A stretch of 64,000 nt of DNA. It comes from Paramoeba atlantica. Its lineage: Eukaryota; Discosea. Within the stretch, counting starts at the first letter, position 1. Every line of letters begins with the position of its first letter. Location of the stretch: NCBI GenBank assembly GCA_977017575.1, contig CDRNVI010000052.1:186001-250000 (forward strand), given 5' to 3'. Made by a program: the position numbers and the translations under genes. Below, in pieces: positions 30,501 through 39,530 of the stretch. The notes below the pieces were generated by a model. It did no database searches. It was not told where the DNA came from and worked only from the letters and a program-made list of their open reading frames with translations.

Positions 30501-30804
30501 CTATCGTCTTTTTCTGAACAACAGTGTGGAGGAGAATCTCTTGAAAATGCAGAATGACAAAGACCAATTGTGGTACAACTTAGTGAGGAATTCGTCACTA
30601 AGCGTTCAAAATCCTAATTTCTCAATGGCAGATATTGAGTCTAGCGATGCCCTTTTGGTTTCAATTGTCCAAGCTTCCTTTCCTTCGAAGCTAGAGAATT
30701 CTGGCATGCAGGCATACTCAACTTTTCAAAACAAAAGCATTAATTTGACAATTTCGATCTTTGCTTCTCAAATTACTTCTTATAAAACATTCGAATCATT
30801 GTGA
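27541..30804 (+). CDS. SNF2-family ATPase, Rad54-like
   Basis: The frame from ATG 27541 encodes up to 1087 residues, but its first codons come from a repeat, so the real start may be a later ATG (for example 27724). The N-terminal 450 residues are weakly conserved. The helicase core has motif I ADEMGLGKT (about 493), motif Ia AIILSPLSVQDNW, motif II DEAHR (about 597), motif III AITGTPMPNH, the 'LMLRRT' segment, then a Ser/Asn-rich insertion of about 150 residues. The second lobe has QLIIASYSTTVLDYVA, LLLSCLAGSEGINLQRANRL (motif V) and QCISRVWRTGQKRNVYVYRL (motif VI). The arrangement fits Rad54-type translocases, which remodel chromatin and Rad51-DNA filaments in recombination; other SNF2 groups (ATRX-like, transcription-linked) cannot be excluded. 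All catalytic motifs are intact, so the ATPase should be active. Likely nuclear. Confidence 0.8.
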   Translation: MSPPGLHTCTCTFRGCEKYDSYIAIQCTLITELLQSDVIVLTQYIPLHLKHKNSVCVDFSFMNEKRRFSILFVNKPSYQPKVAAVRKASNKSNLLGFSLTYHDVVSLFDVDGKDGYLDVYLNLCHRKYPAASSCHQNTDVSCSACLAASILPDQFLRAELQESFNLKDRKSLLVTKKRRSASRHSTEHAQRHKGILATWKTGQIVMSTIDYVSSNSDFSENVAVTSSANESRNMQASQLTLFSLSSFYLICSCVSCFGKLSHLTSERQSKIVSKPAVRSGLLPQQSLSIRESLKSSPLSNVSLSRKVEMSNISCRVMLSLQQTGPVWKTAKFHQIDAVNFCLRCACTDSLRHDLTDVYLSHKLFMHPDAPKDNFLLIHASTSRSDAEVRSDSERGHKDDLTKSRSLSKQIAEDLLRVFDYSISESAFRSEIKSSEGTTTGVPNLQATTEHGSKFAKIPFISLHTAAHHEHCCSRDAVEVSVGKRCTSPRGCILADEMGLGKTLSCLLFLHHTIPSIFSKAIILSPLSVQDNWMHQLTCWFGSSTSLRILRYHASSETDSDFSSFFIGSKFNILLITYDTARSKLSKLAITNCDVLVCDEAHRLKNMGTRTRHVIQTIPCRFRLAITGTPMPNHSREIISLMSFITEYTLVENLERLSEDHIRMLLKSLMLRRTMKSVSKAEEMLAKNNIIEAPLLSDGCENSHNASRRGGTSVPNGSTKDSPTSSSGLPCCTIHFVSCRNPVQSKISHISKEKLEDNSGDFEISSWVTTLAMDAGSYDNEPSCVDPLPKIPAAKLNAKDRNTSRLSPIEVSAQQSLFDKDSLNIKSVHSCRHDCSTKLNFLSCFLTCWINADEFAEEQLIIASYSTTVLDYVASFCTSNGYLFYRLDGQSSPTVRQTVQRHFGPFSKPQTNSSLHRSEQNSSKSSFMQTEQRNCVRILLLSCLAGSEGINLQRANRLVLMDAYWNSAAEKQCISRVWRTGQKRNVYVYRLFLNNSVEENLLKMQNDKDQLWYNLVRNSSLSVQNPNFSMADIESSDALLVSIVQASFPSKLENSGMQAYSTFQNKSINLTISIFASQITSYKTFESL

Positions 30805-31270
30805 TCAGTATTTCTGTATTGTAAGTTCGTCTTTAAATGCTATCTTTTCGTCTTTATGCAGTTAAGGATGGCTTGTCAGTCAAGGTTTTTATTCTTTTAA
30901 CCTTGCGAATCTTTGTTTTCTTTCGTTCCGTCATTTTCACTGTGTACTACGCTGTACTTGCCTGTTCATAGTTCATTTCCTTTTTCTTTTTCTGCCTTCT
31001 ATAGTTGCTTGTACTTCTATAGTTGACTGTACTTGCCTGTTCATAATTAATTTCCTTTTTCTTTTTATTCCTATAGTTGATTGTTTTTATTTTATGAATG
31101 CGATAAAATGACTTCACCCTAATACAGGTTCTTCGCTCTATTACATTCTGCTTCCCTCAGCAACTTCATACAAGTTTATATGTTCTATGGCTATTGAAGT
31201 CTATAAAAAGATTTTTTAGAATATTTATTCGTTTCTTTGTTTTTCATCTTTGCCTCATGTATTTATTTTG
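30805..31270. other. Intergenic region with short tandem-like repeats, long pyrimidine tract
   Basis: No gene. TGTACTTGCCTGTTCATA followed by a TTTCCTTTTTCTTTTT tract and CTATAGTTG occurs twice in related form (30955-31012 and 31029-31082). A pyrimidine tract (31227-31270) precedes the helicase start. A five-codon upstream frame (31257-31271) ends in TGATG, overlapping the main ATG by one base. Confidence 0.4.
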
Positions 31271-34240
31271 ATGTCAGTACCGGAACTAATTCGTCTCTCC
31301 TGCTTAAACGACATTTGCATCCTTGTTTCCAAGGGCACAGGCGAGGCACAAACACTTCACGTTTCTAAATTACTTTTATCAGTGCTGGAAAAATGCAACA
31401 CAATTGATAGCTTTCTCACTGAAATTCGCAAACTCGACGAAGATTTTCCTGAATCAATTTTGGAAAATGTTTATGCGCTGGCCAAGCCTCGTTTACAGCT
31501 CTGTTCTACTGTAGAAGATGACATCACAACGCTCATGTTACCAAATAAGAACACAGACAAAATATCCTATGACACGTTACTTAATAATTTGATTTATGCT
31601 GATATAAAAGTGTTGGAAACTCTTAGTTTGGATGGCCAAGGAGAGCACAATCCATTTTCGGCATTAAAAGAACTTTCCGAACGCGAAGAAAAGCTACTGT
31701 TTCCTATCCGCTCAGAGTTTAAGACTTCCGAAGAGAATCAATTCGTCCTACAACAAATACGAAAAACAGATTCAACTCAAAATTTATTTTCGGATTCTCT
31801 TCTTCCAGCAAAAGAAGCTAGAGCAGTGGCATCTGATTTCAACGCCGAAATGGAGGAACAAGAAATCAAAATAAGCATACAATTACCGAAGTTTCTTCAC
31901 TCTGAAATGTCCGAAGAAAGTTCTTACTCAGACTTCCTTCCTCACCATTCTTCTCTTCTGAACGAAAACTCTTCTGGCAATTTATCTTCTTTGATCGACT
32001 CTCAACGCAACATTTATAAAGAAAAACGTGAAATACGAAGCGCTGACCAACGAGAAAATACTGAATCAAATTTTCTAACTCTTTCCGAAACCGAGGCTCC
32101 AAAAATAACCAGCAGTGCTGCACATCAGAACGCCAACCTTTCTCTAGAATCCCAACGACAATCCCTCAAAATTTACGACCTCAAACACGAACTGCTCGAC
32201 GCTGTTGCGAGGAATAAAGTCCTCATTCTTATCGGAGAAACCGGAAGCGGAAAGACCACGCAACTCACACAATACTTAGCCGAGTCCGGATACACCACAC
32301 CCCAGCAACCTAAAACATCCCAAGAAGACACGGAACAAAAGTCTTCTTCAGCGACCCCTCACCTCTCAAAGCGTATCATCGGTTGCACCCAACCTCGACG
32401 ACTTCCCACACGTAGTGTTGCGGAACGCGTCGCATTGGAGTACGGCTGTGCGCTCGGGGAAGATGTTGGCTACGCAGTTCGCTTTGAAGACGTCACCTCC
32501 GAGAACCGCACGGTCATTAAATACATGACAGATGGTATTCTGCTCCGTGAGGCGCTGTCCGATCCGACGTTTTCGAAATATAGTGTCATTATCCTGGACG
32601 AGGCCCACGAACGCAATATCAACACCGATGTGCTGCTTGGTCTGCTAAAACAGGCGCAAGAGTTGCAGTCGTTTAAGCTTATTATCACAAGCGCCACCAT
32701 GAATGTCGGAAAGTTTTCTCAGTTTTTTAATGACGCAGAGGTTTTTCGCATCACTGGAAGGTCTTATCCGGTTGAACTGGTGTATTTAAAAGACCCCATT
32801 CCCGCCTCTGCGTCGTATGTCTTCGAAGCCGTTAAACAAGTCATGTCGATTCATCTCAACGAGGAGTCCGGAGACGTGCTTCTGTTTCTCCCGGGCAAGG
32901 AAGAAATTGAAGACGCCGCGGAACGACTTCGAAATTGGTCCCAAACGCTTCCCCCCTCTTTTTTGCAAATGCAACTACACTCCATTTACGCTTCGCTCCC
33001 TTCTGAAATCCAATCAAGGGTTTTTTCCTCGACCCCCGAAGGGACACGAAAAATTGTGATATCAACCAATCTTGCGGAGACGAGTGTCACGATCGACGGG
33101 ATACGGTACGTCGTAGACTGTGGCGTGTTCAAACAAAAAGTGTTCCACCCAAGTTCTGGGATAGAGGTTCTTCGTGTGTCTCCGATCAGTCAGGCGCAGG
33201 CTAACCAACGCGCAGGACGCTCCGGACGAACGGCTCCCGGGAAATGTTTCCGCATGTACACTGAGGAGACATTTGCTCATGAAATGTTACCTGAGAGTGT
33301 TCCAGAGATACAGCGTAGCAATCTGTGTCACGTTGTGCTTACGATGAAGGCTGCCGGGGTGATTGACGTGCTCGGATTTCAATTTCTAGATCCTCCCGCA
33401 CGGGTCTTGCTGATTGATGCACTTCATAAGTTGTACTTGCTGGGTGCATTAGACACGGATGGACTTCTCACACCATTGGGTCGCCGGATGTCGGAATATC
33501 CGCTCGATCCCTCATTAAGCGTTGTGTTGCTTGCCTCTCATGCCTTGGACTGTGCAAGCGAGGCCCTTACCATACTTTCTCTGTTGAACTCCGATGAGCT
33601 ATTTTATCGTCCAAAAGCACGTGCAGCCGAGGCTGATGCATGTCACTTACGGTTTCATCGCCCAGATGGAGATCATTTGACAATGTTACGCATATACAAT
33701 TTGTGGAGCTCTAGAAACTATGATAGGTCATGGTGTCGTTCGAACTTTTTGAACTATCGATCTCTGATGTATGCCAAAGACGTGCGCGGTGAGCTTTCCC
33801 GCATGATGCAACGTCAAGGATTGGAAATACAAGACGTAAATAACAACGAAATTAGCGAATCTCTCTCCAGGCGGATACGACAGGCTTTTACGGCAGGTTT
33901 TTTTATGAGCGTCGCCCGAAAAACACCTGAAGGCTATAAAAAATTGCAAGATCGTGAAGTGGTCCGTGTTTTTCCCAGTAGTTCAATGATGAACTCTTCT
34001 TCCCCCTGGGTGCTATATCACTCGTCGACCCTAACTTCACACGAGTATATTCGCATTGTTAGTCCTATCCATCCTCAGTGGTTGTTGGCTGCCGCTCCCG
34101 GATACTATTGCGAAATTACTTCTGAAGAGTTATTGGGAATTCGAAAGGATGAACGTCTAGATCCCTTATTCGGTAGAAATCGTGCACCTGATGATTGGAG
34201 GTTTTCTCGGCACTACCGAAAATACAGGAAACACAGATGA
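31271..34240 (+). CDS. DEAH-box RNA helicase (Prp22/Prp2-like)
   Basis: The 989-residue protein is a DEAH/RHA ATP-dependent RNA helicase. Motif I GETGSGKTTQLTQYL lies at about residue 322, motif Ia CTQPRR, motif Ib MTDGILLREAL, motif II DEAHERN at about 442, motif III SAT at about 474, motif V TNLAETSVTI and motif VI QRAGRSGRTAPGKC at about 646. Winged-helix, ratchet (HA2) and OB-fold domains follow; the OB part contains VVRVFPSSSM and WVLYHSSTLTSHEYIRIVSP. The C-terminal pattern is closest to splicing helicases Prp22 (DHX8) and Prp2 (DHX16). In an organism with trans-splicing this would act in spliceosome remodelling; which step is uncertain. The N-terminal 300 residues are acidic and poorly conserved. 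The first AG after the long pyrimidine tract lies seven bases after this ATG, so the exact acceptor and start remain open. Confidence 0.88.
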   Translation: MSVPELIRLSCLNDICILVSKGTGEAQTLHVSKLLLSVLEKCNTIDSFLTEIRKLDEDFPESILENVYALAKPRLQLCSTVEDDITTLMLPNKNTDKISYDTLLNNLIYADIKVLETLSLDGQGEHNPFSALKELSEREEKLLFPIRSEFKTSEENQFVLQQIRKTDSTQNLFSDSLLPAKEARAVASDFNAEMEEQEIKISIQLPKFLHSEMSEESSYSDFLPHHSSLLNENSSGNLSSLIDSQRNIYKEKREIRSADQRENTESNFLTLSETEAPKITSSAAHQNANLSLESQRQSLKIYDLKHELLDAVARNKVLILIGETGSGKTTQLTQYLAESGYTTPQQPKTSQEDTEQKSSSATPHLSKRIIGCTQPRRLPTRSVAERVALEYGCALGEDVGYAVRFEDVTSENRTVIKYMTDGILLREALSDPTFSKYSVIILDEAHERNINTDVLLGLLKQAQELQSFKLIITSATMNVGKFSQFFNDAEVFRITGRSYPVELVYLKDPIPASASYVFEAVKQVMSIHLNEESGDVLLFLPGKEEIEDAAERLRNWSQTLPPSFLQMQLHSIYASLPSEIQSRVFSSTPEGTRKIVISTNLAETSVTIDGIRYVVDCGVFKQKVFHPSSGIEVLRVSPISQAQANQRAGRSGRTAPGKCFRMYTEETFAHEMLPESVPEIQRSNLCHVVLTMKAAGVIDVLGFQFLDPPARVLLIDALHKLYLLGALDTDGLLTPLGRRMSEYPLDPSLSVVLLASHALDCASEALTILSLLNSDELFYRPKARAAEADACHLRFHRPDGDHLTMLRIYNLWSSRNYDRSWCRSNFLNYRSLMYAKDVRGELSRMMQRQGLEIQDVNNNEISESLSRRIRQAFTAGFFMSVARKTPEGYKKLQDREVVRVFPSSSMMNSSSPWVLYHSSTLTSHEYIRIVSPIHPQWLLAAAPGYYCEITSEELLGIRKDERLDPLFGRNRAPDDWRFSRHYRKYRKHR

Positions 34241-34412
34241 GGAGTTCATGTTTTTTTGTACACGTCCTTTTACTTGTGTTTCTCTATCATTTCACAAATT
34301 TTCGTATAAAAGAGGCTTACCAGTACCTCTTATTTCCTATTGTAAGTTACAGTAACTTCCACTTTAATGGAGGTTCACACGCCATGTTTCAATCTAAACT
34401 ACCTTAACCTAC

Positions 34413-36221
34413 ATGCATTCCAACGGACTTTCTTTCATACCCACCCTACACGAACACTATTTTCCTACACCCTATCTCTTCCCCCACCACACCCCCTCCA
34501 TGCACCGCCTTTCCCGTTTTCGCTACGGTTTCTCTACCACCACGAGCCAACAACCCTCTCCAACAACCCTCTCCAAAACCCTCTACCCCCTTCAACCCCC
34601 CACCACCCCCTCCTCCACCACCCCCTCCTCCTCCTTTTCTATCCTCTCCCTTTCCATCTCCCCCCTTATCCCCTCCACCCTCTCCCACCCTCTCTCCCCT
34701 ATCCCCCCCACCATCCCTTCCCCCACCATCTCTTCCCCCGCCTGCCTCTTCCCCCCCTCCCCCCTCCTGCTCTCCCCTCACCGTGCCTTCACCACCTCCC
34801 CCTCCCCTTCCTCTCTCCTCTCCGGGGGCCTCTCCGCGCGCTCCGTCGCCTCCGAGGCCGCGCGCATGAAGTCCGCCCACACCGCCTCCCCCTCCCCCGC
34901 GCTCGCGCAGCAAGCCCGGCGCCTGCTGCTCTCCGCGGCCCTGGACGTCGGTCCCCAGATCGAGGGCCGGGAGGTCAGCGCGATTCTCAGTGCCGCGACC
35001 TACTTTGGCCTCGGCAACGACTGCGGGGTGGTGCGGCAGGCGGTGGTGTGGTGTAAGAAGTTTGAACGGGAGATCATGCCCGAGAGTATGGGGCCGGTGG
35101 TGATGGCGTGTGCGGCGCTCGGGGATACGGTGAGTATGGAGGTGGTGTCGATGTTGAGTATCCGTGCGATGCGAATGTCGCGGTATTTGGATAGTAAGGC
35201 GGTGACGCATTTGATTGCGGCATTTGCCGAGGCGGGGGTGTTTCAGGATAAGTTAGCGTTGTATATGACACGGCGGTTTGTGACGTTGGGGAAAATTGGG
35301 GAGTTTAATGCGAAGCAGTTGGTGGTAATTATTGGTGGCTTGGCGAAGTCGCGGTACCATAATATTCACATTCGCAACGTGATTAGCCGCCGGATATCGT
35401 ACCTCCGAGAGCAGTTTAAAGTGACCGAACTTGTGCCGCTTGTGGTTGGCATTGCTCGTCTGCGCATCAAAGAGGAAAAAATTATCAAAAAACTTGCTGC
35501 TAAATCAGTCGAAATAGCAGACCACATGACCTCGACACACGTTTGTACTCTTTTTCAAGCGTTTGCATATTTTGGCGTAAAGTACGATCAACTATTTGGT
35601 GTGCTCACAAACCGTGCTGTCGAGCTTATGGACGAGTTTACGGCCAAACATGTCTCTTTGACTTTGGCATCTTTTCAAAAAATTAGCATTTCAAATCCTG
35701 AACTATTTGATAATTTGGCGGAGCGAGCGATGTCTGTCATGCAAGATCACGACGCTGCAGACGTTACGCATATATTGAACTCTTTAGTCCATTTCAGTAT
35801 TACTGATGAAGAACTTTTGCGTCGACTCGCCGAGCAAAGCATTTCTACAATTGATTGCTTTAACCCACTTCAGCTCACTTCTTCACTTTATGCATTGGCA
35901 AAATTAAATTATCGACATGACGAATATCTCCGCGTTTTCGGTATCAAGATTCTCAATTTTTGTAGCATGATGAATTCTGATCAATTGCGCCGCATCTTGT
36001 GGGCTTTCGCAAAACTTGAATTTAAAGATAACCAAAAACTTATTCGCATCTTACTCAACAAGGCTTACGCGCTACATTTCGAGTTCTTTCAGAAATCTGA
36101 AAACGCAGAAGAAGTAGAAGAAATTTTTGATGCATTTGGACGTGAATCTTGTCCAGAGCTCTATGATATGTATATCAGTCGAGGTACAGGTTCTGAGGAA
36201 ACTCATAAACCCTCCCAGTAG
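34413..36221 (+). CDS. Helical-repeat protein, possibly mitochondrial (FAST/RAP-like)
   Basis: The frame from ATG 34413 gives 602 residues. A second ATG at 34500 starts MHRLSRFRYGFSTT, which looks like a mitochondrial presequence (basic, hydroxylated, no acid) and may be the true start. Residues about 40-150 are Pro/Ser-rich. From about 165 to 585 the protein is built of helical repeats of about 36-38 residues, for example STHVCTLFQAFAYFGVKYDQ, NPLQLTSSLYALAKLNYRHD and NSDQLRRILWAFAKLEFKDN. The 'L..(A/I)..(L/F)A.L....' rhythm resembles FAST-kinase-like/RAP-associated and octotricopeptide-type repeats that bind RNA in organelles. No C-terminal RAP domain is evident. A role in mitochondrial RNA metabolism is inference. 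The gene shows a sharp composition switch: C-rich 34440-34830, GC-rich to G-rich 34840-35340, then ordinary. Confidence 0.65.
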   Translation: MHSNGLSFIPTLHEHYFPTPYLFPHHTPSMHRLSRFRYGFSTTTSQQPSPTTLSKTLYPLQPPTTPSSTTPSSSFSILSLSISPLIPSTLSHPLSPIPPTIPSPTISSPACLFPPSPLLLSPHRAFTTSPSPSSLLSGGLSARSVASEAARMKSAHTASPSPALAQQARRLLLSAALDVGPQIEGREVSAILSAATYFGLGNDCGVVRQAVVWCKKFEREIMPESMGPVVMACAALGDTVSMEVVSMLSIRAMRMSRYLDSKAVTHLIAAFAEAGVFQDKLALYMTRRFVTLGKIGEFNAKQLVVIIGGLAKSRYHNIHIRNVISRRISYLREQFKVTELVPLVVGIARLRIKEEKIIKKLAAKSVEIADHMTSTHVCTLFQAFAYFGVKYDQLFGVLTNRAVELMDEFTAKHVSLTLASFQKISISNPELFDNLAERAMSVMQDHDAADVTHILNSLVHFSITDEELLRRLAEQSISTIDCFNPLQLTSSLYALAKLNYRHDEYLRVFGIKILNFCSMMNSDQLRRILWAFAKLEFKDNQKLIRILLNKAYALHFEFFQKSENAEEVEEIFDAFGRESCPELYDMYISRGTGSEETHKPSQ

Positions 36222-36606
36222 AAATAAAGAGTTAACAAATTCATACCGATTGTTCTTTGACGCAAGACGTTAAACTAGAATTTTCGTATTGAATTTTTTT
36301 CAGTATAGAGCCCTCGGTCCAATTAATGCTAACTCCCCCCTGCGCGCATTACTTACTGTGAAAACATTAATTACATACCCCTGCCGGGTAAATGGGTAAT
36401 TACCCGGGTAATTTACCCGTTTACCCGCATTTACCCGCCTCACCAGAATTTAGTCCAGCATGCTATTGAATGTCTGTTTTTTATTAAAATATTTTGTTCT
36501 CTGATGTCGTTCGGTTACACGTTTGTACACACTTAATGCTGTTTAGTTTTCACTTCTCAACCCTTCTCCTTTGCTACAACTTGTCTAAAGAATCACTTCA
36601 ACTCCT
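36222..36606. other. Intergenic region with TTACCCG palindromic iterations
   Basis: At 36377-36440 the motif TTACCCG/CGGGTAA recurs in both orientations (CCGGGTAAATGGGTAATTAC, CCGGGTAATTTACCCGTTTA). No gene. The last part is pyrimidine-rich and precedes the short frame at 36607. This is the boundary between the gene cluster and the repeat-rich half. Confidence 0.4.
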
Positions 36607-36849
36607 ATGACCCGACGCCGAAAGTCTTTTACCCGGCGGGAGACCACACCCGATTTATCCTCCTCAACAGAGTCACAAGGTGACTCTCCAAAAGAATTTC
36701 GCCTTTCACAGGAGAATCGCTATAAAATGAAGGCTTTCCCCAGTCACTTCGCGTTAACCCGGTGGCCCCCTGATTGCTCACACCCCCATGAGGATATCCT
36801 AACGGACCTTCTTCATCAGAAGGGTCATTTTGAGTGCACTAAGGAATGA
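36607..36849 (+). CDS. Short hypothetical protein, possibly a truncated gene
   Basis: An 80-residue frame starts with MTRRRKSFTRRETTPDLSSS after a pyrimidine-rich stretch (CCTTCTCCTTTGCTACAAC). The N-terminus is very basic and the middle is Ser-rich; it matches nothing I recognise. It ends where repeat-rich DNA begins, so it may be the 5' end of a gene cut by an insertion. Support is limited to position, strand and an uninterrupted frame. Confidence 0.25.
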   Translation: MTRRRKSFTRRETTPDLSSSTESQGDSPKEFRLSQENRYKMKAFPSHFALTRWPPDCSHPHEDILTDLLHQKGHFECTKE

Positions 36850-37161
36850 TGTGCATTCTCTTCGCACTGCCGCTTCAGAAATGTATATCACAAGCGCCGA
36901 CGAGAGTGTCACGAAGGGAGGGAGCGGGCTAGAGAATCTGAGGAGGAAATGTCACAACGATTTTCCTACTACCTTATACCTCCCAGTAAGAGATCCCCCA
37001 GTAAGAGAGATTTGTCTCGGGCGCCTCCACAGGAGGCGTATATGTCGTAGGGGGTGGGTGTCCGCACGTCGGGGGCCTTCGGGGGTTTTCAGTAGAAGAA
37101 ATAGAACAATTTGTCGAAACCGTTGCGGTAAAAGAGGAATTTTGAATGCGTTTGTAAAACC

Positions 37162-37264
37162 CCTTTGTCCAAGAGTGGGTGATCTGAATCAAAAATCACC
37201 CACTCTTGGACAAAGGCGGTAAAAATCATCCACTACTGGCAAAAACGTTTGCCACTAGTGGGTG
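37162..37264. repeat. Two hairpin palindromes beside the Tc1 transposase
   Basis: CCTTTGTCCAAGAGTGGGTG (37162-37181) pairs with its inverse CACCCACTCTTGGACAAAGG (37198-37217). A second imperfect hairpin, CATCCACTACTGGCAAA / TTTGCCACTAGTGGGTG, spans 37228-37264. They may be an end of the Tc1-like element or a separate small insertion; no matching end was found on the other side. Confidence 0.5.
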
Positions 37265-37280
37265 TACCCCCCCTTTAAAA

Positions 37281-38237
37281 CTAATATGTATGACCCCCTC
37301 TCGCACCAATCACTGCTCTCATACGGCGAGGCATGCTGCTCACCGTAGACGCGCATAGGGCACTGGGAAGTGCGTCCCACACAACTTTGGCCCGGCCCCA
37401 AAGCTCGATCATTCCCTCTGTGTCCTTCTTATAGGCAGAGAGACGCCGTTTTGAGTGGCCCCACATGTTCTCAATAGGATTGAGATCTGGGGATTGCGGG
37501 GGCCACTTCAAAACCACATAGCTGTGGCTCGCCAACCACTCTTTGGCAAGCTTGCTTGTGTGTTTGGGGTCGTTGTCTTGTTGAAACAAGACCTCGTCGG
37601 GATCTAGCCCCACTTGCTCAATGGAGGGGGCAAGATTCTGATCCAGAATTTCAACGTACTGATGGGCGTTCAAATTGCCCTCAATCAAACGTATCTTGCC
37701 CACCCCTGCGTGCGCAATGCACGCCCATACCATCAAACTCCCGCCCCCATATTTCACCGTCCCTTCCGTGTTCCGGGAGTCGGGCTTTTCATTCACCCGA
37801 AGCCACACCCAGCGTCTCCCATCCCAACCGAAACGGTTTACTTTGGTTTCGTCCGTCCAAAGTACCCGCTTCCAGTCTTGGATGGTCCAATGCTGGTGCG
37901 CAATTGCAAAGTCTAACCTTTGACGTTTATGGGAGGCCGTGAGTCGTGGCTTCCTTTGCCTGCGCCTCCCGTGGAGACCCTCTTCTCGGAGGTGGAATCG
38001 TACCGTGTGGGTGCTCACATGAGTAACTTCATGGATTTTGAGGTGCTTAGCCACACCTACAGCTGTATCTTCCCGGCCGCTTTGGATGAGGCGGCGCATT
38101 TCACGGGCGCACGTCTCGGTGACCTTACGCGGCCTCCCCCGCTCTGGGTGCGTTACATCTGGACGATGCCGCTCCCGAACCCGACTTACCGTGGACCTGC
38201 TAACGTCCAGTTTGGAGGTGATTTCAAAGATAATCAC
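37281..38237 (-). CDS. Tc1/mariner-family transposase (DD34E)
   Basis: The 318-residue frame on the minus strand carries the second helix-turn-helix (TSKLDVSRSTVSRVRERH), a GRPRK hook, and the Tc1 catalytic core: WTDETKVNRF with the first Asp, FQQDNDPKHTSKLAKEWL with the second, and WPPQSPDLNPIENMWG with the Glu 34 residues after the second Asp. So all three catalytic residues are present. The frame has no ATG at its 5' end: it opens with GTG after an in-frame TGA, so the first helix of the DNA-binding domain is missing or lies in another frame. Whether the copy is active is doubtful. It lies between hairpins at 37.2 kb and a reversed family-A fragment at 38.4 kb. Terminal inverted repeats could not be defined with confidence. 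Confidence 0.85.
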   Translation of the reverse strand: MIIFEITSKLDVSRSTVSRVRERHRPDVTHPERGRPRKVTETCAREMRRLIQSGREDTAVGVAKHLKIHEVTHVSTHTVRFHLREEGLHGRRRQRKPRLTASHKRQRLDFAIAHQHWTIQDWKRVLWTDETKVNRFGWDGRRWVWLRVNEKPDSRNTEGTVKYGGGSLMVWACIAHAGVGKIRLIEGNLNAHQYVEILDQNLAPSIEQVGLDPDEVLFQQDNDPKHTSKLAKEWLASHSYVVLKWPPQSPDLNPIENMWGHSKRRLSAYKKDTEGMIELWGRAKVVWDALPSALCASTVSSMPRRMRAVIGARGGHTY

Positions 38238-38393
38238 TCAACAAAATATTTTTTCATAAGATTGAGACATTTTTTAACGTCACTGCATATAAATGCAAAT
38301 GTTTAATATTAATAAAAATTTATTAGAAGAGGAGTACTGCATTTCTCTAATCATTGCTTTGCTGTGGGCTCTGCCCTCTGTCTTGTTACTCTT

Positions 38394-39530
38394 ATTGCGG
38401 TGGTTGTAAAACTACCGCTCTACCCTCGATTATTGAAAAAAAGGTGAACAAAAACAGTGAAAATATAAAGAGGAACATATTAATAAAGGAAAAAAATATA
38501 AAATGGGGCTCCGGTGGTCCAAAATTGAAAAAAATGGGGCTTCCAGGGGGCGGGGGTCCAGGGGGGGTCTTGGCGCGCATTTTCCACCCCCCTACCCGGG
38601 GGTGGCCCCCCTCGCGTATCCGCAGGACGGGTCCGCCAAGTTCAGATTTTTTCGGAAGAAACATTTGAAAAAAAATTCAACTTGGCGAAACAAATGGCAA
38701 AAAAAAATCCAAAATCGCTTCCCCTATTCTATTTTGATAGTTTGGGACCTACACTAGCTTTCTCCGCAGTTGTTTTCGCAAAACTACCGCCGCGTTTAAC
38801 GAAGAGCCTAAAAAAGAAAATTTATCCTGGAAAACGGAAAGATTATAGCCTAAAATAGCCGAATTTCGGGTAAAAATGGGGTGATTTTCGCGTATTTTTG
38901 CTGTCAGATCACTAAATCCGACATTTGCGCGTGGGAAATCACTCGTAGGCATGAATGGAAGCCTACCGAACGTATTGGGTAGAGAATGCGACTCCAACCA
39001 TGCCATTCTTTCGACACAAAAATGCCCCTTTAGGTCCGAAAAATACTTTTTCACCTTTTTTAGTCAAACATGGGTCATTTTGAGGGGCGCACCACGGTTC
39101 GAAGGGATACCTTGCGAAAACAACTGCGGAGAAAGCTAGTGTAGGTCCCAAACTATCAAAATACAATAGGAGAATATTTTTTTTGTCATTTTTTTCGCCA
39201 AGTTGAACTTTTTTTCAAAAACAATTTTCCGAAAAAATCCGAACTTGGCGGACCCGTCCTGCGGATACGCAGGGGGGTCACCCCCGGGTAGGGGGATGGA
39301 AAATGCGCGCCAAGACCCCGGCTACCCTTTCTGCGGTTTTTTTTCGAAAACTTATTTTTTCGAAAAAATTTGCTCGACCATGACCCCCCTGGACCCCCCC
39401 TGGATCCCCCCATGGACCCCCCCCATGGACCCCCCATTTTTTTCAATTTTTTTTTTCAGTTTTGGACCACCGGAGCCCCCTTTTATATTTTTTTCTTCTA
39501 TTATATTACTGTGTTCCCCTTTATATTTTC
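38394..39530. repeat. Composite of dispersed repeat families A and B
   Basis: The left part (38394-38665) is a reversed family-A fragment, starting at GCGGTGGTTGTAAAACTACC. At 38785-38820 is the family-A inverted end (AACGAAGAGCCTAAAAAAGA). The middle (38820-39170) is family B, with GGAAGCCTACCGAACGTATT; other copies lie at 53.46-53.72 kb and, reversed, at 55.64-55.88 kb. From 39190 a forward family-A body resumes with CATGGACCCCCC iterations. No coding sequence is supported. Confidence 0.5.
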
